From positions 24,495,001 to 24,559,000 of the forward strand of contig NC_081827.1 of assembly GCF_030867095.1 (NCBI RefSeq): a stretch of 64,000 nucleotides of DNA, given 5' to 3'. Positions 1 through 18,465 of the stretch are shown piece by piece; position 1 is the stretch's first letter; every line of letters starts with the position of its first letter. The stretch is from Alligator mississippiensis (taxonomy: Eukaryota; Chordata; Crocodylia; Alligatoridae). A model generated the notes under the pieces. It searched no databases and had not been told where the DNA came from. It saw only the letters and a program-made list of their open reading frames with translations. The position numbers and the translations under genes were made by a program.

Positions 1-12
1 CCATGGCTTTAT
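1..12 (-). CDS. DNAJC2: DNAJC2 exon 4, first 12 bases
   Basis: Minus-strand reading at the window edge gives a pyrimidine-rich tract, CTAG acceptor, then AT AAA GCC ATG G. Joined to the C ending exon 3 this is HKAM(V), exactly the next residues expected in the J domain. The exon continues outside the window. Confidence 0.85.
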
Positions 13-3000
13 CTAGCAAGCAAAGTGCAGAAACATTATCCCTACCACCAGCACTTGATCATTTAAAAAAACAAACCCCAAAGGAGTGCAGGAATTCTCA
101 TCTGCATTTTTAAAATTAGACTTTTTTGGAAGGAAACAGAAAATAAGCAAATGAATTGTTGGGAATATGATAATATTAATGAAAATTAGAATCCCTGTAA
201 GCTAAAACTTTGTTGTGTACCTTATTCTGGGATCCAAATAATCGTAACTATAGACCAGTGATTCTCAACCAGAGTGCCAAAGCACCTTGGAGAGCCGGCA
301 GATCCTTTGAAGGGTGACATGAGGTGTGAGGAGATAAGCAGATAAGTGCAAGCTCAGACTTGTTCCTGTCTGAACGATCTCTTACCCCCACTGTCTGGCC
401 CCCTCTGCAAAGAAGTGAGCACTATAACCTAGAGTCAAAGAATCATAGAGAATTAAGGTTGGAAGGCACCTCAGGAGGTCATCTAGTCCACCCCGCTGCT
501 CAAAGCAGGACCATTCCCAACTAGATCTTTCCAGTCAAGGCTTTTTCTACCAGACCTTAAAAAACTCTAAGGATGGACATTCCACAACCTCTCTGGATAA
601 CCTGTTCCAACGTTTCACTATTCTCACCTAGTGAGAAGGTTTTTACTAATATCTAACCTAAACTTTCCTTGCTGCAACTTGAAATCACTGGTCCTTGTTC
701 TGTTACCTGCCACTACTGAGAACAGTCTAGCTCCATCCTCTTGGGAACCCCTTCAGGAGTTGAAGGCTGTTATTAAATCCCCCTCAGTCTTTTCTCCAGG
801 CTAAATAAGCCTAGTTCCCTCTGCCTCTCTTCATAAGTCCCACTCCCCCTTATCATTTTTGTTGCCTTCACTACAATTTGTCTACATCCTTTCTGTAGTT
901 TGGGGGGGGGAAGGGAGGGGGGGGCAAAATTGGACAAAGTACTCCAGATGTGGCCTCACTAGTGCTGAACAGAGGGGAAGAATCACTTCCCTCAATCTGC
1001 TGACAATGCTCCTAATAATGCAGCCCAGTATGCTGTTAGCCTTGTTGGCAACAAGAGCATACTGTTGGCTCATATTCAGCTTCTTGTCCACTGTGATCCC
1101 CAGGTCCTTTTCTGCAGAGCTGCTGCCTAGCCAGTTGATCCCAAGCCTGTAGCAGTGCACGGAGACTTAGTTTCATCCTAAATGGAAGACTTTGCATTTG
1201 TCCTTTTTGAACCTCATGAGATTTCGTGTTTGAAATTTTTGAAATTTCAAACAATTTCAATGCCAGTCAATTCATAAAAGGTATGGAAGGGTGCCACGAG
1301 TCCAGAAAGATGAGAACCACTGCTACAGACTCTCTTTATAATCCACTAGAATTATCTGCAGCTCCTTTGGGACTTGGGGCCCCTCCAGACTTGCACGTAA
1401 AGACATGATGGGATCTGATGCATGATCCAAAGAATTATGCTTCCTACCATGCTACATGTTCACAGCAGGAGGCATGACTGTGGGTTCATGCATCAGATCC
1501 CATCATGCCTTTACATACAAGTCTGGAGGGGCCAGACTAGGGGGAAACCGGGATCACAATCCTGGGCTTGCTCTGGACTGGTAAGTAGCAAGCTCCTGCA
1601 GCTGGGAGCTCCCTCAGCTGACCCCATGCACCACCATGCACCCCCACAGCTGGGAGTCCCTTGAGCTGATGAGTCTTCAGTCATACGGGCTCACCTGGCC
1701 ACACATTCAGTTAGGAACCATCCACAAAGTTATTACACATTTTTTGTGGAATAAATTTTGACTTATTCCTTATTTTATCATGCCATTAACTAATTCAAAT
1801 GTGGCTAGGCTACAACTTAAGATGCGATTAACTGGTCAATAAAGTCCTAAGCACAACATGTGGCAGGGGCCATAGTCTAAGATTCCAGCTCACCGAGAAA
1901 CTTCAATCTTGCAACAAACTCTTTAAAGGTGCAGGATGTGTATGGAACAACTTGCAGGATAGGATCTTACTGGCCATTGGGAGAATACTACAAAGGTGAT
2001 ACCCACAAAACATTATCTAATGGATGAAATAAACGACCAAAAAATAAAATAAACATTTCTTCAGAGTAGATTAAATTATTTGTAACTAGAATAGTCAAAA
2101 GCAATTTAGATAGGTGTGATTTTTAAACTGACTGTCTCTCTTCAAACAAGCGGCCTAACTGTACTTTACAGATTGGTAAATGAAATAAATCCAGTGTTAG
2201 GGTGGACATTCTTTAATGAAAAAACATACATACTTGGTCTGTGAAGCACGTGCATATATTTAGTCATGAAATGCACATAAGGGATAAAGAAGACAGTTCC
2301 CTGACCCCCCTGTAAAAGGGAAAAGGTACTTACGGGCTGCTTTGATTTGTTTCTGAGTGGCCCTGTATCTTATGTGTCCCAGTCCAAGTACTGCATAATG
2401 ATCTTGATTCTGATAAGGAATTACAAACATTAAATATGCGCAATCATCTGTAATCTAAAAAACCCACAAGACAAAATATTCAGACAAATACGACTTGAAA
2501 GCTTTTCATGTTTTATTCTATCAGGGCTGAATTCTCCTCTGTATGTATAAAGATTAGCAATGGGCAACTTGGACTTTTTATCCACAGGCTCTCAATATCT
2601 AATTATAGACCAAATCATTTCAAAATAAGCCCTTGTTACAAAAATGTAACCAGCTCCACAGGAATTCACTTAAGCAAAGGTTCTCATGACATGAACCTTG
2701 CCTGTCGTATTCTCAGTGATCCACTAAAAATGTTGTTGAAAAGGTGTCCAGATTTCCTCAGAACAAAAGGAAAAAAGCTATTTTCTTAGAGAGACATATT
2801 TGATTTCACAGAGACTAAAACTGGATCTCAAGCTGGTTTCACTCCAGTAAAATGAGAATAGGGCCAAGATCACTTTCTGCTGCATATTTATTAGTCTGAT
2901 TAATAGAAGGGAAGTCACTGACACTCAAATAGGAGAATGTAAGAGTATCCTCACTTAATCACCTAATTACCTATGGAAAACACAAAGGAAGCTATTTGCT

Positions 3001-4428
3001 AAAGTACATGGAACAATCCAGATGAGGGAAAAATACCTAGAGACAGGAGCCTTTAGATAACTATGGACCACAAGTAACTTTCCCATAATACACTTAATGA
3101 AAGAGTTAACGCTTTTTACATTCGCTGTATACCTTCCAGTCCTTTGGATCAAGTGTTTTTAGCATAGGAAATTCTTCAAGCTGTAGTTCTTCATCTCCAG
3201 ACTCTTCAGACAGCTCTTTCTCATCCTCTAGCTCCTGGAAAGAGGCAGAAACATTTATGTTTCTCCTCTTAATAAAAGCTTCAAACCATCTTCCCACAGG
3301 TTCAACTTGACAGTGCACGGAAGCTGCAAATAAAGCATAAGAGTTTCACATTGCAATTTATATATTTTCCATTTAGGCTGAGAAGTATTTCACCAAATAA
3401 TCACTTCACCAATAAGGACTTCTTAATGCACATTTAACAGCCTTGCTACCATTTGAAAGACTATGAAATATGCAAAATTGCCAATCACGTTGTTTATTCC
3501 GTGTTCATTATTGCAAAATCCTTTCTGTGAACTCAAACTCACTAATTTTGCTCCTTGGCTTCCCTTTGCAACACCACAAAGTGCTAGCTCAAAACGGACT
3601 ACAGATGTTCAGCTACGACTGGCAAAAATCAAACTCTGTCATGGATGAAAGACGCAACAGGACCGAACCCAAACTCTAGGCTCAAATGACAGTCACTTAA
3701 ACTTGCAGACTTCTAGACAACTTACAGAATCACACTAACCTCCCCACGTTGCTTCCAGCTCGGGGGCTAGTTTGCACCACGTCTGCCTGGCGCTGCCCCA
3801 CGCGTGACAGACATGCCCACGTCACCACATACAACAGGCAGGGCCCTGACCCTGACGCTACCTATGCGCGTCCTTCGCTATGGACTTCCCCGGGATTATT
3901 TGCAGGCTCTCGGACGCAAGTTAAGCCTTCCTGTATCTGCCGGGTGGATCCTGGGATAAGGACCCGAACCAGGCTCTCGCTCGCTCTGCAGGAGCGCCCT
4001 CGCGGTTGGCGCTGCGCGGTCAGGCGACGAGACACGAGCCTGGCGACTGCAACGCGCTCAGATTAAACAAGCACCTTGAGGCGCTGCTTCGACTGCCTTT
4101 ATGATGCCACCTTCAGTTTTCCTCACAGAGGACTCACGGTGCTGTCTTTGTGCCCACGAGCACGGCCTGGGGCGTAGCGCAGCCCCCAGCGGCTCAGTGC
4201 TCAGCTTCTCACGCAGCACCGGCCTGGCTGGCTCGCGGGCTGCACCCAGCCCAGTGGGGCCCCGCGCCAATGTCACCCCGCCCCCCCCCCGAGCGCCCGG
4301 CTCCGCTTGCAGCTCCCACCCCCGATCTACGGCTCCGCTTGCTGCTCCCCGCCCGGGCCGCGGCGCCTACCCGCAGACAGGGCGCTGGAGACGGCGGTGA
4401 CCTGCCCCTGGCGCGCCTCCCGCAGCAT
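1..4428 (-). CDS. DNAJC2: DNAJC2 (ZRF1/MPP11), 5' part, exons 1-4 (partial)
   Basis: J-domain co-chaperone of the ribosome-associated complex and a chromatin reader; acts on ribosomes and in the nucleus (family knowledge). Minus-strand coding pieces: exon 1 4371-4428 (ATG at 4426-4428, G at -3), exon 2 3133-3323, exon 3 2334-2409, and exon 4 from 12 to beyond base 1. All junctions are GT/AG and the phases agree. Exon 1 gives [19 protein letters not shown], which aligns with the human N-terminus in its second half. Exon 2 holds [13 protein letters not shown], an acidic [16 protein letters not shown] stretch and KTLDPKDWK. Exon 3 holds [12 protein letters not shown], the start of the J domain. 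Exon 4 opens with HKAM, just before the HPD motif expected outside the window. The gene continues off the left edge, so the zuotin and SANT domains cannot be seen. It is divergent from PSMC2. Confidence 0.95.
256..1322. mobile_element. hAT-type MITE interrupted by a CR1
   Basis: It starts CAGTGATTCTCAACC and ends GATGAGAACCACTG, inverted copies of each other. The flanks CTATAGAC (248-255) and CTACAGAC (1323-1330) are an 8-bp target duplication with one mismatch, the hAT hallmark. The DNA between about 434 and 1215 is a CR1, leaving roughly 285 bp of hAT sequence. It lies in DNAJC2 intron 3. Confidence 0.85.
434..1215 (-). mobile_element. CR1 LINE 3' fragment
   Basis: The minus strand encodes the C-terminal reverse-transcriptase region ([20 protein letters not shown], then [14 protein letters not shown]). 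After it comes the CR1 3' tail, whose reverse complement contains GAATCATAGAG and TTGGAAGGCACCTCAGGAGG. A G-rich tract at 901-924 interrupts the ORF near LEYFVQF. It is 5' truncated, as most CR1 copies are. Confidence 0.9.
1378..1533. repeat. Foldback (palindromic) element, 47-bp arms
   Basis: Bases 1378-1424 and 1487-1533 are near-perfect inverted copies (GGCCCCTCCAGACTTG start, GGGATCTGATGCATG end of the arm). They surround a loop of about 62 bp. No coding capacity. Likely a MITE of unassigned family, sitting 50 bp from the hAT element above. Confidence 0.8.
2334..2409 (-). CDS. DNAJC2: DNAJC2 exon 3 (start of J domain)
   Basis: A 76-bp exon with acceptor TTATCAG (2416-2410) and donor GTAAG (2333-2329). 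It encodes 25 residues, beginning [15 protein letters not shown] and ending QIKAA, helix I and the start of helix II of the J domain. It ends in phase 1 with C, completed as histidine by AT at 12-11. Confidence 0.94.
3133..3323 (-). CDS. DNAJC2: DNAJC2 exon 2
   Basis: The acceptor TTTGCAG lies at 3330-3324 and the donor GTATAC starts at 3132. The 191-bp exon encodes a conserved aromatic/basic segment followed by an acidic serine-rich stretch upstream of the J domain. Close identity with human DNAJC2 ([26 protein letters not shown]) makes the assignment secure. Confidence 0.96.
3374..3482 (+). repeat. Copy A of a duplicated ~105-bp block (DNAJC2 intron 1)
   Basis: It shares GGCTGAGAAGTATTTCACCA, then a variable middle, then ACAGCCTTG-TACCATTTGAAA with 4875-4980, in the same orientation. 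It lies in DNAJC2 intron 1 and is AT-rich. By eye, positions that are CG in the other copy tend to be TG or CA here, as expected from methylated-CpG decay. Confidence 0.75.
4371..4428 (-). CDS. DNAJC2: DNAJC2 coding exon 1
   Basis: This 58-bp coding exon is too short and GC-rich to stand out as an ORF. It was chosen because its last base G joins CT of exon 2 to give alanine, reading [13 protein letters not shown], which matches the human ALTSASTLCQVEP. The donor is GGTAGG at 4370 downward. The ATG lies inside the CpG island and about 100 bp from the nearest ETS-type repeat. Residues 2-9 differ from the human residues as I recall them, so this part of the N-terminus is less conserved. Confidence 0.88.
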
Positions 4429-4520
4429 CGCGGCGGCCGCCCCGCGCGCTCAGCGGCTCCGCACCCGGCTCTCGCGCCCCCGCTCGCCGGTTGCCAGGAG
4501 CCGGCGCATGGAGACACCCG

Positions 4521-4735
4521 GCAATCGCTTCCGGGTGCCTGGTGCGACGCGCCCGCTAACCCGCTCCCCTCTGCAACCGCTTCCGGGTCCCCGGAACACC
4601 TGCTCCCCACCCCTCCCGCCGGCAACCGCTTCCGGGTCCCTGGTGCGCCCGCTAAACCGCCCCCCAGCAGCCGCTTCCGGGTCCTTGGCGCGGTGCGCCC
4701 GCCAATCCTCCCCTCCTGCAACCGCTGCCCGGAGC
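4521..4735. repeat. Tandem ~50-bp repeat carrying ETS-type motifs
   Basis: CGCTTCCGGGT recurs at 4526, 4578, 4627 and 4673, spaced 52, 49 and 46 bp, with a degenerate fifth copy near 4723. Between the motifs the units share a CTGGTGCG...CCCGCTAA part. Each unit holds CTTCCGG, the reverse of the ETS/GABP core CCGGAAG. The array is roughly 100-300 bp upstream of the DNAJC2 start codon. Confidence 0.8.
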
Positions 4736-4874
4736 AGAGCAGGGCCCACGCGGGAACGCTCCCCCTCACCCCGTGTCCAGCCCGCCTTCCCCAGCAGCCC
4801 GCGGGCGGAGCTGGCAGCCACGGGAGCCGGGCCAACGCAGGTGGTGGAGGGCGCTGTTGCAGTGGCGTGGCAGG

Positions 4875-4980
4875 GGCATTCAGGCTGAGAAGTATTTCAC
4901 CAAGTGGTCACACAGCCAGGCCCTCCGCACGCACGTTTCACAGCCTTGTTACCATTTGAAAAAATTGTGAAAATTTGCCA
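4875..4980 (+). repeat. Copy B of the duplicated ~105-bp block (CpG island)
   Basis: Direct-repeat partner of 3374-3482, about 1.5 kb away, upstream of DNAJC2. The pair brackets exon 1 and the ETS-motif array. It could be a local duplication or two copies of a dispersed repeat. No reading frame is supported. Confidence 0.75.
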
Positions 4981-5993
4981 AAACGGCCCAGCAGGCACCA
5001 GCTGCACAAATGCGGCGCGTGGCGCCGCGTGCACCTGCCCCGCTTCGCCCACACGCGAGGCCGCCTGGGCCGGGCAGGAGCAGCGCCCCGCGTGCAGCGC
5101 AATGCAGCGCGCCAGGGCGGGTCTCGCTCCAGGGGCCAGGCCGCGGCGTCGGAGCCCCGTGACGCGGCTCGGCCGGTGCCAGAGCGGGCGTTACGTCACT
5201 GCATCGTGGGACGTCTCCGTGCGGGTGACGCTGTCGGTAGCAGCCGGGACCACGTCCCGCGTCCGCCGTCACGTCCTAGCGGTGTCTGTTCAGGCAGAAA
5301 CACACGGAGACACGTGGGGACGGCCCCGGAGCAGCCTCGCGGCTTGGCCCGACCCTTCTTCAGGGGCCGCAGCCGGGAAGGTGCAAAACCCCCGGCTGCG
5401 GAAGAGGCCGAGGTGGGGAGGCCGCCGGGTTCAACCGGGGGGTCTGTGCCAGGTGCCTCGCCCACCGCCCAACGTGGCATCAGCACCGGCGCGTGGTCCA
5501 GCGGGGCTCAGACAGCGCAGGGGGCGGCTCCGGCCTGTGGAGCCGAACGGGGCTCGGGCTGGCCCAGGTTGGGCTGCAACAGAGCCAGCGTGTGGGGACC
5601 CCGTGCTGCGGGGCTCGACGCCCCGAGCCTGGTGGCGATGTCTGTGTGTAGCCCCTCTCGTGGGCGCCCACAACTGTCAGAGAAGCAGCCGTGTCCCATC
5701 CCGCGTGGCAGGCGCACATGCGCTGCCAGGGCCGGCCCCGGCTGGGCAGGGCGGACCCGCTGCCGCCAGAGGGCAGCCCACCACCCGCGACCGGAAGTGC
5801 TGTCGGGGGAGCGGATTGCCGTCAAGTTCGGCCAAGTTCTCTCTGCCTCCCGCTTCCGGCGGAAACGGCCTGGTGTCCCCTTCCCACTTCGAGGGCGGAG
5901 GCCGGTGACAACCGGAAGTCGAGAGCCGCTGCGTAATGCTTCCGGGGCTGAGGGCGCGGCGCCTGCGCAGTGCGGGGGGGCAGCGCGGCCAAG

Positions 5994-15047
<9,054 letters not shown>

Positions 15048-15145
15048 AAGGAAAATATTCATATTATTCTTTGTCTTAAGTAAAAGCCTGAGTGTATAAT
15101 AGTTCATGTGGTGTTTGCTATCTAATGCAGTTCTAGGAGTCTAAA

Positions 15146-15151
15146 AATAAA
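15146..15151 (+). promoter_or_regulatory. PSMC2: PSMC2 polyadenylation signal
   Basis: Canonical AATAAA about 100 bp after the PSMC2 stop codon, giving a short 3' UTR. Confidence 0.75.
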
Positions 15152-15336
15152 TGGAGTAGTCCAAATAACAGGCTGTTAGTTAAATGTATAAGAACATGTT
15201 TAATACTAGTGAATCTACTGCCATGGAAGAAAAAGATGCAAATTTCTGAAGGTGACACTTAAGCTGCATAGATGAGTCCTAAGCTTAAAACACACGTCAC
15301 AGAGTGAACCTTAAAACCAGTATGACTTTTTGTAAC

Positions 15337-16130
15337 CAGTCTTGCCAACCTCAACCTGTCAAAAATCATGAGCTATAAACTCTTAAGAAGCAAGATTTGG
15401 AATCTAAATCATGAGGGGCTATTTTTGAAGCATGTGTGTGATGGGGGGTTACTTGTGAAGGTGTGGGTGGGCTATGGGAGTATGTGTGGGGTTTGGAGCA
15501 CAGGGAGGGGGGGCGGTCACCGCACACCCTAGCAGGATGCAGGGTACTGGGTCAGGAGTAAGGGGCAGAGCTGGGGGGGTGAGGGAGGGACTGGGGGGGC
15601 GGGGCTGTGGCTTGGGAGTGACAGACAGACACAGTTAGGCATGCACCACCAGGGGAGGTACAGGGGATAGGTGCCCCCTGGAATTGTCCCTGGGGCAGAG
15701 GTTGGCTGGGGTTCTGTGCCCTGCTTCCTTTGCCCCAGGAGCTGTGTAATGCTGCCAGGTAGGTAGGGGACATGGCACAACTAGTGCATGGCTACCGGGT
15801 TAAAGGCAACAAGGTGCAGAGCCCCAGCGTGCAGTGGGCAGCCCACCTCTGCCCCAGTGACAAATCCAAGGGGCACCTGCCCCTCACATTTCCCCTGGTG
15901 GCACGCACAGCAGCAGGGAGCCATGCCCCTGGATGGAACTGCACGTGGCTATCACAACCTGCCCCAGCCCCGGGAGCCCCATTCTCTCCTGCCCCACTGC
16001 CTTACTGTGGTGGCCTTGATCTGTCCCCTCTGCCCCTTCCCTTTCCATCCCACACACCAGTTCAGTGCTGATCTGAAGGTTGTATCCTGAGAAATCAGGA
16101 GTCTCGAGACTGTTTTGCAAGAGTTGGTAT
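15337..16130. repeat. Probable MITE with GC-rich interior, downstream of PSMC2
   Basis: The left side reads CAGTCTTGCCAACCTC and AAAATCATGAG. The right side reads AGAAATCAGGAGTC and TTTTGCAAGAGTTGGT, loosely inverted. Between them is G/C-skewed DNA (15480-16060) that opens several spurious frames. The ends are uncertain. Confidence 0.4.
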
Positions 16131-16324
16131 TATTTAAATACCTAAAACTGAGGGACTTAAATTCAAAATGTGGATAATTGAAGGCACCTAAACTCTGTAA
16201 TGCCTGAAGCCTTTGCTAGTAAAAATGCCAAGATACTGGCCAGAAGTGCCTCAGTTCAGCAGTTCTGAACAGCAGAAACCAAGCTCATGCCTAAGTCTCT
16301 TTGGGCTGCACTGACTATAGAGTC

Positions 16325-16604
16325 CAGGGGTAGGCAATGTTTTTTGACCAGAATGCTGAAAAAAACACAATGTCTACCTTGGAAGGTGCCGGAGTAATGA
16401 CATGCTAGAGCCTGGAGCAGCTGTTTGCAGCCTCCCAGCTGCAGCTGGCTCACGGAGCCTGGTTTGCTTGCAGACTCCTGCTGGGAGCCGCTTGGGTTCT
16501 GTGGCTGGCAGCAGCTGCTTAGAGCCCGGGCTGGCAGTGGTGTGCCAAGCAAAAGGACCTTGCATGCCATGCTCAGCATGTGTGCCAGGGGTTGCTGACC
16601 CCTG
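16325..16604. mobile_element. Degenerate hAT-like element
   Basis: Starts CAGGGGTAGGCAATG and ends TTGCTGACCCCTG, inverted relatives of one another. The flanking 8 bases do not match, so the target duplication has decayed or the ends are slightly off. Confidence 0.5.
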
Positions 16605-18218
16605 GCCTAGACATTCCTTTCCCTGTCTTGCTTCTGGGACCAATTTGGTGGGTATGCTCCGAGCTGCATGGTCAGGCCCTGCACAAAGTGAGCACATCCA
16701 TACATGCAGGCATGTGTGCTTGCAGCAGCTCAAATAGGAGTGGCACAAATTTATGCCAGAGATTTTTGCCTCAGCACGCATGCTGGAACATAGACTTCAG
16801 TGTGGGGCAAGTTGTGCCACCTGGGGAAAACTGACCCTGCCCAGCTCATCCTGGACCTGCAGCCAGAGGGAGCTGAAGGCTGGGACCAGCACCTGTGCTA
16901 GCCCCAGCAGTATAAAAAGCTGCCCTGGTGAGCAGCTCAGGTCTACTTGCTCTCAGGAGCTTCTATGGCCTGGCCAGTTGATATATGGGGACACTAGCCC
17001 CTTGTGCCAGCTGGACTGCTGCAGCAGCTCTGACCTCTACCCACTGCAGCAGTGGCAATGGGGGTTGCTGCCTGGCTGTGACCTGCAGCCACCTATGACA
17101 GCATCTGCCCCCTTGGACCTGCAGGCCCATGTCTGCACACCTGCTGGACCTGGATGGAGACTGCATGGCCACCTGGGCTTTGGCTTGGGCACTGTAGCAG
17201 AGCTGTCTGCACCTCTGGGCTAGCTGTCTGGCCCATGGCTGCACAGCTGGCCTTTGGCATTACTGCCATGTGTGCCCCACCCTGCCATCTGGGCAGCTGT
17301 CACCTGGAAGATGTTCTCAGTGTGGTGGCCTGCTTTGAACTGTCAAAGCATGTCCTGGCCCCAAATGGCCAGGAGTTCAGCCACTTCATTTACCCTCCAG
17401 CTGGCTCCCAGCTGCCAGCCCTGAGCAGGCTCCTCTGCCTGGGTCCTGTGACTTGCCTCACTAGCAGGAATCCTGGCATTCCCTCTTCAAAAACTGCAAA
17501 CTCTTTGATTAAAACAAAAATCCCAAATTCATTCTTTAAAATACCCCCAAATCCACAGTTAAGACAAAAGACCACTAGAGAGAGAGAGAGATTGATCAGC
17601 TGGGTAATGTTTATTGATATATTTACAATGTTAAATCAGTTTGGAAGCCTACCAGTGCCTCTATCATCATAATAAAATAAATTCTAAATGGCTATATGCT
17701 TTGATGTTTGTTTTTGGTTGTCTTATCATAGAAAAATCAGAGCTCCCCTGACCCCCTCGCTAACCAGGATGTGGGGATAGCTGCCTCTGCAGCCACAGCT
17801 CCTGCCAACAGGTCTCATCCTGTCTGGCAGCTGGGCACACTGGGTGTGTGATGGGGGGGATGTGGGGTGGCTGACTCCACCCCACAGAGATAGAGGTGCC
17901 TGTGCCCATGCTGTGGCTGGGCAGTGAGGGGCTGCAGCAGGGCTGGGCAGTTGGAAGCTGTGCCTGCACTGCTGCTTCTTCCTCCAGCCTCCAGCCTGGT
18001 GCAGGTTCCAGCTGGTAGGGGACCTGTGCCAGGGGTAGGCAGCTTCTAGCTGTACCCTGGCAGCACATGGTTGCAGAGCACTTTAAAAGTGCCTGATTGT
18101 GGGACAAATTAAGCCTCTCTTGAAGAGAGTTCAGATGATGGGGTTCCAAAGTGCACAGCGCCTTCATTAACTTCTGTTCAGCAGTGTGAGCAGGGCTGGG
18201 CTGCATCAGCCCAGCCAC
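16605..18218. other. Repeat-like GC-rich intergenic DNA, no gene
   Basis: CTG/CAG-rich, moderately GC-rich sequence with open frames on both strands. None has a recognisable domain, splice pattern or promoter. Part resembles the GC-rich interiors of the elements at 27.4 and 29.0 kb. Confidence 0.5.
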
Positions 18219-18465
18219 ATCCTCGGCACTGTCTTTAGCATTGGGGGTGGAGTGGGGAGGGGGATAGGCAGGTCCATCTGGGGTTTGCCCGGCTGGGGCT
18301 GGGGCGGGGGCAGGTGGTTTGGACCCCCCCCATCCCCGAAGTGGGGGTTCCAATCCATCCGCCCCCCACCTCCGTCCAGTGCAGGCTGGGCAAACCCCAG
18401 ATGGAGCTTCCTCCCTTCCCTAACCCACCCACCCCCTATCCTGAAGACAGCACCAGAGCTGGGAG
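18219..18465. repeat. GC-rich near-palindrome (~245 bp)
   Basis: The left arm contains CACTGTCTTTAGCATTGGGGG and CATCTGGGGTTTGCCCGGCT. The right arm holds their inverted partners AGCTGGGCAAACCCC-type and CTGAAGACAGCACC, with the centre near 18340. Because of this symmetry both strands show look-alike glycine/proline-rich frames. Most likely a foldback transposable element. Confidence 0.75.
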
